From Bacteroidales bacterium (GTDB lineage Bacteria > Bacteroidota > Bacteroidia > Bacteroidales > Tenuifilaceae), in assembly GCA_013141385.1 (NCBI GenBank), contig JABFRB010000045.1, positions 23,560 to 87,559 of the forward strand: a DNA stretch of 64,000 nucleotides. The letters run 5' to 3'. Of the stretch, positions 18,501 through 26,427 are shown one piece after another. The stretch's first letter is position 1. Each line of letters starts with the position of its first letter. The notes below the pieces were generated by a model. The model was given only the letters and a program-made list of their open reading frames with translations. It was not told the DNA's origin and searched no databases. The position numbers and the translations under genes were made by a program.

Positions 18501-18835
18501 GTTAAGTGTCATAAAATCAAATGATTAAAAATTTTGATGAAATTCATAAACAGAAATTAAAAAGTTCTATTTTTTGTGATTTTTATTTCTTAAATAAAGA
18601 AAAATTACAATTCATTAACAGCCAAAAAATTACATTATCAACATGATAAATACCTGTATATCAGTGTAATAAAAAATATTTATTTTTTTGATTAAATTAT
18701 TTTGGTGATACCTAATTCATTAAACTCAAAATCATTTTTGCAATAGGTTTTGGACTTTTTTTTTCATTTTTTTATTCACAAATTTGTTGTACAACAAAAA
18801 AAACAACTTTCAAATTCTTTTAATTCATACTTAGC
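18501..18835. promoter_or_regulatory. AT-rich dnaA leader with DnaA box and palindrome
   Basis: 335 bp, very AT-rich, no gene. At 18772-18780 TTATTCACA fits the DnaA box TTATNCACA, and at 18636-18644 TTATCAACA is one mismatch off. A 16-bp perfect palindrome TTTGTTGTACAACAAA (18783-18798) lies about 38 bp before the dnaA ATG and could be an operator. This may be dnaA autoregulation; an origin is possible but not shown by this sequence alone. Confidence 0.5.
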
Positions 18836-20266
18836 ATGATCCGAGATTTTCAGCAAGTTTGGCATAGCTGCCTTCAAATAATTAAAGATAATGTTTCTCC
18901 AGTAAGCTTTAAAACTTGGTTCGAACCAATCGTTCCAGTAAAATTGGAGAAAAGTATACTCACAATTCAAGTTCCGAGTCCATTCTTTTACGAGTACCTT
19001 GAAGAACAGTATATTGATATTCTTAGAAAAACATTGCGTAAAGAGTTAGGTTCAGATGCTAAGCTTGAGTACAGCGTTGTGATGGAGAACAATAGTTTTG
19101 CAAATAGCAAACCTTATACAGTAAAATTTCCAACACAGAATAAAACAGATCTTAAAAATAAGCCTGTATCTATTCCTGCTAATAATCAAGATTATCAGAT
19201 AAAGAACCCATTTGTTATTCCTGGTATTAAAAAGTTGTATGTTGATCCTCAACTCAACCCCGACAATACATTTGCAAATTTTGTTGAAGGTGAATGTAAT
19301 AGACTCGCACGTTCGGCTGGATTAGCAGTTTCTCATGCTCCAGGAAAAACTGCTTTCAACCCTTTATTATTATATGGTAACTCAGGTTTAGGTAAAACTC
19401 ATTTAGCCCAAGCAATAGGGATTGAGGCTAAAGAAAAATTCCCTGAAAAAACTGTTCTTTATGTAAATGCTGCTAAATTTCAAACTCAGTTTGTTGAAGC
19501 AATTCGAAATAATAATAAGAATGATTTTCTTCATTTCTATCAGATGATCGATATTTTGATAATCGATGATGTTCATGAATTTGCTGGAAAGGAGAAAACG
19601 CAGGATACCTTCTTCCATATATTTAACCATTTACACCAATCAGGAAAGCAGTTAATATTTACATCAGATAAACCACCTGTTGAGTTACAAGGACTTGAGC
19701 AAAGATTACTATCAAGATTTAAATGGGGTTTATCAGCAGATTTGCAAGCACCAGATTTTGAAACACGAATTGCAATCCTTAAAAAGAAGATATATAACGA
19801 TGGAATAATTGTTCCCGAGGAAGTGATTGAATACATTGCTTCAAATATAACAAATAATATAAGAGAGCTTGAAGGTGCACTAATCTCATTACTAGCTCAA
19901 TCAACTTTAAATCGAAAGGAGATTACCCTGGAATTAACCTCCGAGATGATTGATAAACTGGTAAAAAGCACACGAAAAGAGATATCAATCGATTATATTC
20001 AAAAAATTGTTTGTGAGTATTTTGGCTTACCGTCTGATGTTTTACAAACCAAAACTAGAAAGCGGGAAATTGTTCAGGCTCGCCAAATTGCTATGTTCTT
20101 TTCAAAAAGTATGACAAAATCATCGCTTTCAACTATTGGAAGTATAATAGGAGGGAAAGATCATGCAACGGTGCTACATGCCTGCAAAACTGTAAACAAC
20201 TTAATGGATACCGATAAACGTTTTAAGAGTCAGATTGATGATATTGAAAAACGTTTAAAAATATAA
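18836..20266 (+). CDS. dnaA: Chromosomal replication initiator DnaA
   Basis: Replication initiator ATPase of 476 residues. Domain I (about 1-80) contains WHSCLQIIKDNVSPVSFKTW. A linker follows, then AAA+ domain III with Walker A LLYGNSGLGKTHLAQAIG, Walker B ILIIDDVHEF, sensor block QLIFTSDKPPVEL and box VII arginine region QRLLSRFKWGL. DNA-binding domain IV ends with GGKDHATVLHACKTV, the DnaA signature. It binds DnaA boxes and melts oriC. No dnaN or gyrB neighbour, as often in Bacteroidota. Followed by a terminator at 20286. Confidence 0.98.
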   Translation: MIRDFQQVWHSCLQIIKDNVSPVSFKTWFEPIVPVKLEKSILTIQVPSPFFYEYLEEQYIDILRKTLRKELGSDAKLEYSVVMENNSFANSKPYTVKFPTQNKTDLKNKPVSIPANNQDYQIKNPFVIPGIKKLYVDPQLNPDNTFANFVEGECNRLARSAGLAVSHAPGKTAFNPLLLYGNSGLGKTHLAQAIGIEAKEKFPEKTVLYVNAAKFQTQFVEAIRNNNKNDFLHFYQMIDILIIDDVHEFAGKEKTQDTFFHIFNHLHQSGKQLIFTSDKPPVELQGLEQRLLSRFKWGLSADLQAPDFETRIAILKKKIYNDGIIVPEEVIEYIASNITNNIRELEGALISLLAQSTLNRKEITLELTSEMIDKLVKSTRKEISIDYIQKIVCEYFGLPSDVLQTKTRKREIVQARQIAMFFSKSMTKSSLSTIGSIIGGKDHATVLHACKTVNNLMDTDKRFKSQIDDIEKRLKI

Positions 20267-20285
20267 TTCTAGTTTCTTCTTTATT

Positions 20286-20323
20286 AAGAGTTGTTATACA
20301 ATTGTATTTCAACTCTTTTTTTG
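20286..20323 (+). terminator. Terminator after dnaA
   Basis: AAGAGTTG / CAACTCTT stem extended by an inner ATACAA/TTGTAT pairing, followed by a T-run. Starts 20 bp after the dnaA stop. Confidence 0.75.
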
Positions 20324-20368
20324 GTAATAATGCCAAAATTAGTTGGTGATTTTGTTTTTATCTCATAA

Positions 20369-20430
20369 AAATTTCTTTAGAAATCCTCTCTCACAAATGG
20401 GTGGAGAGGTTTATAAAGAAATTTTTTTCA
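20369..20430 (+). other. Second long hairpin in the dnaA downstream gap
   Basis: Imperfect ~21-bp stem: AAATTTCTTT-AGAAA-TCCTCTC pairs with GAGAGGTTTATAAAGAAATTT around a ~13-nt loop, then a T-run. It could be a back-up terminator or a leader structure for the TPR-SpoIIE gene at 20638. The rest of the gap (20431-20637) is AT-rich without further features I can name. Confidence 0.5.
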
Positions 20431-20637
20431 TCATATATTGAAACACCCTCCAATAGAGTATCAGTAAACTCAATAAGAACAAGAGGTGTATGAGTTTTTA
20501 ACAACTATTTTTGGCATATATACCCTTTTTTTTGTTTTCAAAATTCATTAATGAATTTGTTTTTTCTCTGTTATCATATCATTGTCTAGTTTTTTATTTA
20601 TACTACTTTTAGAAACATAATTTTTATTCCCTATTCT

Positions 20638-22995
20638 ATGAAATCGTATACTATGTTAAAGGAATCAATACTCAAATTCGTTATAGCACCAATAATTCTA
20701 ATCAACATACTTTTACCATTAAGCACTAACCCTCAGGTAATTGATAGCATTAATGCTCGTATTTTAAGACATAAAACAGATACATCAGTTTTAAGGGTAT
20801 CATTAGCTGAACTTCAAAAATCATCATTGATAGGTTCAAAAAAAGCAGATTCGTTGGTTCAAATTATTCTATACCAATCTCAACGAAATAAATTCTCTCG
20901 TGGTATTGCATTGTCCTATCACTATTTTGGTTTAAAGAGTCTGAAAAATGGAGATTACAAAAGTTCTTCTACTTTTTTTAAAAAATCATTAAGCATATTC
21001 GAAAAACTTGATGATAGCACAAATATAATAGTAACCAATCAATCTTTAGCGAGTTCTTATTTCAATATGGGAAAACAAGATAGTGCTATTCTATTCTGTT
21101 CTAAGGTAATAAAATCATATAAATATCGAAATGAATTAAAAAATCTTGCATCGGGGTACAATACTTTAGGAGGTATTTATTGGTCTAAAGGTAATTTTTC
21201 TAATGCAGCCGAGGCATTCTTTAAGAGCCTTGATATAAAAGTGAGAATTGGTGATAGTTTAGGTGTTGCCAATACATACAACAATATTGGAATTCTTTAT
21301 GATTCGCAGCAAAAACTACCTGAAGCACTCGAAATGTATAACAAATCATATGAAATATATAAAAAGAAAGGAAGCAAAAGAGGAATTAGTAAAGCGTGTA
21401 ACAATATTGCAATAGTACTTAAGAATCTAAATAGGTACGGAGAGGCTATTGAAATGCTTTTAAGATCTCTTGAGATAGACAAAGAATTAGGAAATATTGA
21501 TGATCAGGGTAAAACATTAAATAATATAGGTCAACTTTATATTAACATTAATGAGACTGCTTCTTCATTAAACTATTTTAATACAGCAAGAGAGATTTTT
21601 CATAAGAACGATAATTTGAACGGTGAAACAGCATCGGTAATAAATATGGGCTGTGCACATTTAAAATTGAGGAACTATAATTTTGCCTTAAGTTTTTTTG
21701 AACAAGGTTTGTCAATGGCCAAAAAAATTCATTCCGCTGAGCTGATTAAAGAAACTTACCAGCATCTTTATGAATTGTATAAAAAAAGTGGGAATATTAA
21801 CCTAGCTCTAACTTACTACGAATGTTATTCAAATTTCAGTGACTCTTTAAAGAGTATTGAAAATCTTAATAAATTAGATGAACTAAAGATTAAATATGAA
21901 TCTGATCTTAAAGAAACTGAAATAGCTCTACTTAACAAGAATAATCTTATCGAGAAATTTGAAAAGGAAAGACAAAAATCAATAAAGAAACTTTTTGTTT
22001 CTATCTCAGGATTACTTCTTTTAGTATTATGCTTACTTGGTTTTGCTTGGCTAACAATAAAGAAAGATAATCAAAAGTTACATCTTAAGAATACAGAAAT
22101 CAATACCCAGAAGGAAGAAATTGAGGCACAACGTGATTTACTTGAAGATCTGAATATAACCCTAAATAATCAGAATGAGGAAATATTAGATCAACGTGAT
22201 CAGATTGATTCAAAAAACAGAATAATTTTTGCCTCAAATAGGCGTTTAACTGAAAATATTGAGTATGCATCAAGAATTCAGAAGGCTTTATTACCTGATC
22301 TAGATCAAATTAGCCAATGCTTTTCAAAACATTATATAGTTTATAAACCAAAGGATATTGTGAGTGGAGATTTTTATTGGATGTGGCCACAACAGGATAA
22401 AATCTATTTTTCAGTAGCCGATTGCACTGGTCATGGTGTTTCAGGTGCTTTCATGAGTATACTTGCTTATAATTACTTAAAAGATTCAATTATTACTAAG
22501 GGGTTATCAAATCCTAAAGACATTTTATCTTTTATTCGAAATGAGTTTGATAATAACCTATATAGAAATATGGCTAGCCATGATATTAAAGATGGTTTGG
22601 ATATTATTGTTTGTTGCTACAATAAGATAGATAATATTATTGAATATAGCGGGGCTCACAGTTCTTTCTATCATATTCGAGACAATTCATTAGTTCGTTA
22701 TAAAACTGATAGATATTCAATCGGAAGTCGAATAAATCAAACAAATTCGTTTACTCAAAAACAGCTAAAGCTTCAGGCTGGTGATAGAATAGTATTCTAT
22801 ACAGATGGTTATATGGATCAGTTAAATAAAAATAGGAAAACGAAGATTGGAAGTTTAAATTTTAAGAATTTACTTCAAAGTTCAGGAAATTTGGACATTA
22901 ACGAACAAAAACAAAAAATCGAAGAATTCTTTGATGATTGGAAGGGAGACTATGAGCAGATAGATGATGTACTTGTAATGTGTATTGAAGTTTAA
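20638..22995 (+). CDS. TPR sensor with C-terminal SpoIIE (PP2C) phosphatase
   Basis: 785-residue signalling protein. N-terminal signal/anchor (about 10-35), then about eight TPR repeats (near 60-420; e.g. ASGYNTLGGIYWSKGNFSNAAEAFFKSLDI, VANTYNNIGILYDSQQKLPEALEMYNK). Next come a transmembrane helix (LFVSISGLLLLVLCLLGFAWLTI, near 450), a coiled coil, and a SpoIIE-type PP2C domain from about 540 (KDIVSGDFYWMW, VADCTGHGVSGAFMSIL, IVFYTDGYMDQ with metal-binding Asp residues). This architecture is common in Bacteroidota: a periplasmic TPR domain controls a cytoplasmic serine phosphatase. Its substrate is probably a STAS- or SiaC-type phosphoprotein, and one SiaC-like gene lies 2.9 kb downstream. 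Confidence 0.9.
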   Translation: MKSYTMLKESILKFVIAPIILINILLPLSTNPQVIDSINARILRHKTDTSVLRVSLAELQKSSLIGSKKADSLVQIILYQSQRNKFSRGIALSYHYFGLKSLKNGDYKSSSTFFKKSLSIFEKLDDSTNIIVTNQSLASSYFNMGKQDSAILFCSKVIKSYKYRNELKNLASGYNTLGGIYWSKGNFSNAAEAFFKSLDIKVRIGDSLGVANTYNNIGILYDSQQKLPEALEMYNKSYEIYKKKGSKRGISKACNNIAIVLKNLNRYGEAIEMLLRSLEIDKELGNIDDQGKTLNNIGQLYININETASSLNYFNTAREIFHKNDNLNGETASVINMGCAHLKLRNYNFALSFFEQGLSMAKKIHSAELIKETYQHLYELYKKSGNINLALTYYECYSNFSDSLKSIENLNKLDELKIKYESDLKETEIALLNKNNLIEKFEKERQKSIKKLFVSISGLLLLVLCLLGFAWLTIKKDNQKLHLKNTEINTQKEEIEAQRDLLEDLNITLNNQNEEILDQRDQIDSKNRIIFASNRRLTENIEYASRIQKALLPDLDQISQCFSKHYIVYKPKDIVSGDFYWMWPQQDKIYFSVADCTGHGVSGAFMSILAYNYLKDSIITKGLSNPKDILSFIRNEFDNNLYRNMASHDIKDGLDIIVCCYNKIDNIIEYSGAHSSFYHIRDNSLVRYKTDRYSIGSRINQTNSFTQKQLKLQAGDRIVFYTDGYMDQLNKNRKTKIGSLNFKNLLQSSGNLDINEQKQKIEEFFDDWKGDYEQIDDVLVMCIEV

Positions 22996-23006
22996 TCTAT
23001 ACAATG

Positions 23007-23843
23007 TTAACCAATTTCCTGCTTAGCCTTAACAATAAACCATGGATTATTAATTTCCTCCTTATTGTAGTGGAGTCTATGGTTTGTATCCATCGAGACT
23101 ATATGACATCCTGACTCTTCAACTATTGCCTGTCCAGCAGCTGTATCCCATTCCCAAGTTGGACCAAAACGAGGATAAAGATCAGCAGCTCCTTCTGCAA
23201 TCATGCACATTTTTAGCGATGAACCGCAATTAGTGTAGCTAATTTCACCATATTTTTTTTCGAGAGATTTAATATACTCCTCTGTTTCTTGATTCATATG
23301 GGAACGACTTACTAAAACAGTTAATTTATCACGTTTTTGATTTATTGGGAGTTTAGCAGATGAAAGTTTAAGTTCTTCGTATTTTAAATTGGAATTTGAT
23401 ATTGGTTTAATCGAAGTAGCTTTATAAGAACCCTCTGATTTTAAAGAAAAGTATAAATCGCCAAGAACGGGAGCGTAAATTACACCAAGTATAGGAAATC
23501 CATTAATTATTAGAGCAATATTAACGGTAAATTCGCCATTACGCTTAATAAATTCTTTCGTGCCATCTAAAGGATCAACCAACCAAAAATATTCCCAGCC
23601 CTTTCTTTCTTCGTATAAAATATTTCGACCCTCTTCGCTTAAAGTTGGAATTCTTGTTTGGGTGAGCGAATTTGCTATTTCTGTATGAGCCAGTCTATCA
23701 GCTAATGTTAGTGGGGTCTTGTCGGACTTAAGATTTACATGAAAATCATTTGAATTGTAAACATCCATAATTAACTTACCTGCTTTTACCGAAGCATTAA
23801 TTGCTGTAGAAAGCAGATTCCTAAGTTCTGTTTGATCTATCAT
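23007..23843 (-). CDS. cysQ: 3'(2'),5'-bisphosphate nucleotidase CysQ
   Basis: 278-residue member of the inositol-monophosphatase superfamily, which removes the 3'-phosphate of PAP/PAPS, a by-product of sulfate assimilation. Metal-binding motifs: the SEEG block (TLSEEGRNI), WLVDPLDGTKEFIKRNGEFTVNIALI, and GPTWEWDTAAGQAIVEESG. The DGTKEF form with Lys-Glu is typical of CysQ rather than SuhB. Convergent with the SpoIIE gene (11-bp gap) and divergent from pepD. Confidence 0.9.
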   Translation of the reverse strand: MIDQTELRNLLSTAINASVKAGKLIMDVYNSNDFHVNLKSDKTPLTLADRLAHTEIANSLTQTRIPTLSEEGRNILYEERKGWEYFWLVDPLDGTKEFIKRNGEFTVNIALIINGFPILGVIYAPVLGDLYFSLKSEGSYKATSIKPISNSNLKYEELKLSSAKLPINQKRDKLTVLVSRSHMNQETEEYIKSLEKKYGEISYTNCGSSLKMCMIAEGAADLYPRFGPTWEWDTAAGQAIVEESGCHIVSMDTNHRLHYNKEEINNPWFIVKAKQEIG

Positions 23844-24104
23844 CTAAGAATACTTTGCTAATTGGACACAAAATTATATTTCTTTTTTTAAAATGAAGAG
23901 TATATTTATGGTATATTAGTTTTTTATCAATTATTATTACTAAAATCATATGTGTTGTATTTTAAGCAATTGAAATACAGGTTAATGATTGTGTATTGAG
24001 ACCTTATATATCTTAAAAAACTTTAAAAAGATAAAAATAATCCATCCTAATTTTCAATAGGAAAAATAAAATACTAAGTTTACCCCATTATAATTTGTAA
24101 TACT

Positions 24105-25568
24105 ATGAATCGTATCGAACAATTACAACCAGCGGAAATATGGAAGTACTTTCTTGAAATTTGCAAGATTCCACGACCATCAAAAAAAGAAGAGAGGATT
24201 GCAAAATATCTAATGGATTTTGCGAACGAACATAACCTAGAGGCTTTCCAGGATGAGGCTGGAAGCGTTGTAATTAGAAAGCCAGCAACAGCTGGTTTTG
24301 AAAACATACAACCTGTAGTATTGCAGAGCCATATAGATATGGTATGCGAGAAAAATAGTGATACTGTTTTTGATTTTAATACAGATCCAATCACTCCTTT
24401 TATTGATGGAGAATGGGTTAAAGCAAAAGGAACTACTCTTGGTGCCGATGATGGTATTGGTATCGCATCGCAGCTAGCAATACTATCCTCAATAACTATT
24501 AATCATGGACCGATTGAGTGCCTCTTTACTGTTGATGAAGAAACAGGATTAACGGGTGCTTTTGAGATGAAACCTGGCTTTTTTAATTCTAAGATTTTAT
24601 TAAATCTTGATTCTGAGGATGAGGGTGAACTTTTTATAGGATGTGCAGGAGGGCTCGATACCGTTGCAACATTTGCCTATGATGAAGAGAAGGTTCCTAG
24701 CAACTTTACTGCCTTTAAAGTGACTGTTAAAGGTTTGAAAGGGGGGCATTCCGGGGATGATATTGAAAAGGGATTAGGAAATTCAATAAAAATTATTACT
24801 CGATTCCTTTGGAAGAGTACAAATAAATTTGATTTAAGACTATCAGTTCTTGACGGTGGTAATTTACGAAACGCTATTCCAAGAGAAGCATGGGCGGTTA
24901 TTGTGGTTCATATTGATGACAAAGCACTTCTCTTAAAAGATTTTGATTTATACAAATCAGAAATAATCAATGAGATTCAAGATGTTGAACCAGGTATTAT
25001 TGTGTCAATTGAAGATCATGATTTACCTGAGTTCGTTATTGATGAGCCAACTCATTTTGATTTATTAAATTCCTTATATGCTTGCCCTCATGGAGTAATT
25101 TCAATGAGTAGACAGCTTAAAGGGTTGGTTGAGACCTCAACCAATCTTGCATCGGTTAAGTTTATTCAAGATCATCAAATACTGGTAACAACTAGCCAAA
25201 GAAGTTCGGTTGAGTCATTAAAGCACGATATTTCAAATATGGTTGAAAGTGTTTTTAGATTGGCCAATGCAAATGTACAACACTCTGAAGGCTACCCTGG
25301 ATGGGCTCCCAATACAAACTCAGAGATACTGAAAATTACAAGAACAGCATATAAAAAGTTATTTGGGGTAGAACCTGTTGTTCGAGCTATTCATGCTGGT
25401 TTGGAATGCGGTTTGTTTTTAGAGAAATACCCCTATCTTGATATGATTTCATTTGGACCAACCATAAAAGGTGCACACTCACCTGATGAGCGACTGAATA
25501 TTCAAACTACACAAAAATATTGGGATCTTCTATTAGAGGTCTTATCTAAAATACCAACAATAAACTAA
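24105..25568 (+). CDS. pepD: Aminoacyl-histidine dipeptidase (carnosinase-type) PepD
   Basis: Cytoplasmic M20 metallopeptidase of 487 residues that hydrolyses Xaa-His and other dipeptides. Zinc-site motifs: LQSHIDMVCEKN (His/Asp), TLGADDGIGIA (bridging Asp), FTVDEETGLTGA (catalytic Glu pair), and the C-terminal ISFGPTIKGAHSPDERL with the last His ligand. Dimerisation lid domain in the middle (GLKGGHSGDDIEKGLGN). Full family length. A bidirectional terminator follows at once. Confidence 0.93.
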   Translation: MNRIEQLQPAEIWKYFLEICKIPRPSKKEERIAKYLMDFANEHNLEAFQDEAGSVVIRKPATAGFENIQPVVLQSHIDMVCEKNSDTVFDFNTDPITPFIDGEWVKAKGTTLGADDGIGIASQLAILSSITINHGPIECLFTVDEETGLTGAFEMKPGFFNSKILLNLDSEDEGELFIGCAGGLDTVATFAYDEEKVPSNFTAFKVTVKGLKGGHSGDDIEKGLGNSIKIITRFLWKSTNKFDLRLSVLDGGNLRNAIPREAWAVIVVHIDDKALLLKDFDLYKSEIINEIQDVEPGIIVSIEDHDLPEFVIDEPTHFDLLNSLYACPHGVISMSRQLKGLVETSTNLASVKFIQDHQILVTTSQRSSVESLKHDISNMVESVFRLANANVQHSEGYPGWAPNTNSEILKITRTAYKKLFGVEPVVRAIHAGLECGLFLEKYPYLDMISFGPTIKGAHSPDERLNIQTTQKYWDLLLEVLSKIPTIN

Positions 25569-25600
25569 ACAAAAACTGCCTGATGGCAGTTTTTTTGTTT
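25567..25600. terminator. Bidirectional terminator between pepD and rubredoxin
   Basis: ACTGCC / GGCAGT core around TGAT, flanked by A-rich and T-rich arms (AAACAAAA / TTTTTTTGTTT). It serves pepD on the plus strand and the rubredoxin gene on the minus strand. Confidence 0.85.
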
Positions 25601-25616
25601 AATCCTATATCCTAAA

Positions 25617-25772
25617 TTACATTATCCTTTCAAAATGTTCTTTTGATACACCACAAACTGGACATACCCAAGAATCTGGAATATCTTCAAATCTAGTATT
25701 GGGTTCAATTCCATGCAAAGGATCACCATCCTCAGGGTTATAGAGATAACCACATATCAAACATTTATACAT
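25617..25772 (-). CDS. Rubredoxin (51 aa)
   Basis: Small iron electron carrier, found by reading the minus strand of the gap after pepD. It is a complete 51-codon frame from ATG (25770-25772) to TAA (25617-25619). It begins [18 protein letters not shown] and has [18 protein letters not shown]. The two CxxC(G) knuckles (Cys4/Cys7 and Cys37/Cys40) bind one Fe. Length and spacing match classical rubredoxins exactly. In anaerobic or microaerobic bacteria it passes electrons to rubrerythrin or superoxide reductase, neither of which is nearby. Confidence 0.95.
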   Translation of the reverse strand: MYKCLICGYLYNPEDGDPLHGIEPNTRFEDIPDSWVCPVCGVSKEHFERIM

Positions 25773-25853
25773 AATTACATCTTGGGAATTATCAGAAAGG
25801 TTTTAGAAAGGCAATTTTCTTTTTTGTTAAATTAAGCATATTCAATAGGAGTC

Positions 25854-26234
25854 CTATACAGATTCAATTAGTTTTATTGGAACCTTAAGTAATGATTGAA
25901 AATCTTTTCCTAATCCCCTAATAGTATCATCGTCTTCTTCGTAGTACCAAGTAATAGAAATATCATGGCCTTTAATATAGCACTCATCAAGTAGTTTAAA
26001 GATTGCAAAGATAAAACGGTTAGATCCACTATTTATATATTCAATCCTAAAATTCACTTTTGTGAATTTTTCTGGATTTTCAATATAATTACTGATCCAA
26101 CGAATTAACGGTTGATAAAAAGAAACTGCATCTTCGGGTATAGATCTGCCCGAAAGCTGTATTACACCAGATGAAAAATCAACTTCGGGTGTTTTGGTCG
26201 TTCCCTTTATATATAATCCTGTAAGTGATGACAT
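25854..26234 (-). CDS. SiaC-like (DUF1987) regulatory phosphoprotein
   Basis: 126-residue cytoplasmic protein of the DUF1987/SiaC family. Family pattern: LYIKGTTKTPEVDFSSG, LSGRSIPEDAVSFYQPLIRW, EYINSGSNRFIFAIF and ITWYYEEDDDTIRGLGKDF. In Pseudomonas SiaC the phosphorylated Thr lies in the equivalent N-(T/S)-S block; here that block is INSGS with Ser69 as the likely acceptor. Known partners are a PP2C phosphatase (SiaA) and a HPK-like kinase (SiaB). The frame is open to 26258, but the ATG at 26232-26234 fits the family start. The TPR-SpoIIE phosphatase gene is 2.9 kb away. Confidence 0.85.
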   Translation of the reverse strand: MSSLTGLYIKGTTKTPEVDFSSGVIQLSGRSIPEDAVSFYQPLIRWISNYIENPEKFTKVNFRIEYINSGSNRFIFAIFKLLDECYIKGHDISITWYYEEDDDTIRGLGKDFQSLLKVPIKLIESV

Positions 26235-26294
26235 AAAATCGTTTTTAAGGTGAAACAATTCTATAACGGTAAAGATACAAAAAAAAGGAGAGAA

Positions 26295-26426
26295 TTGTTC
26301 AAAACCACAAATTATTACAAAAATGCTTTCTATAAAAAACAGTGGATATCTTTAGTAGATGATAATGAAGATATAAATTGGCTATATGGCATAAATTTTG
26401 TTGAATTTTTTATAGAAAAACCATAG
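26295..26426 (+). CDS. Possible 43-aa leader ORF before the ankyrin gene
   Basis: A small frame starting with TTG (26295) and preceded by AAGGAG (26286-26291), ending TAG one base before the ankyrin gene ATG. The peptide has a protein-like composition (YYKNAFYKKQWISLVDDNED, then a hydrophobic tail). It could be a translated leader, a remnant gene or chance; no family recognised. Confidence 0.22.
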   Translation: MFKTTNYYKNAFYKKQWISLVDDNEDINWLYGINFVEFFIEKP

Positions 26427-26427
26427 C

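Noticed and set aside
18501..18835. Chromosomal origin of replication
   Set aside because: Only one good DnaA box and no visible box cluster; in this phylum the origin is often not next to dnaA.
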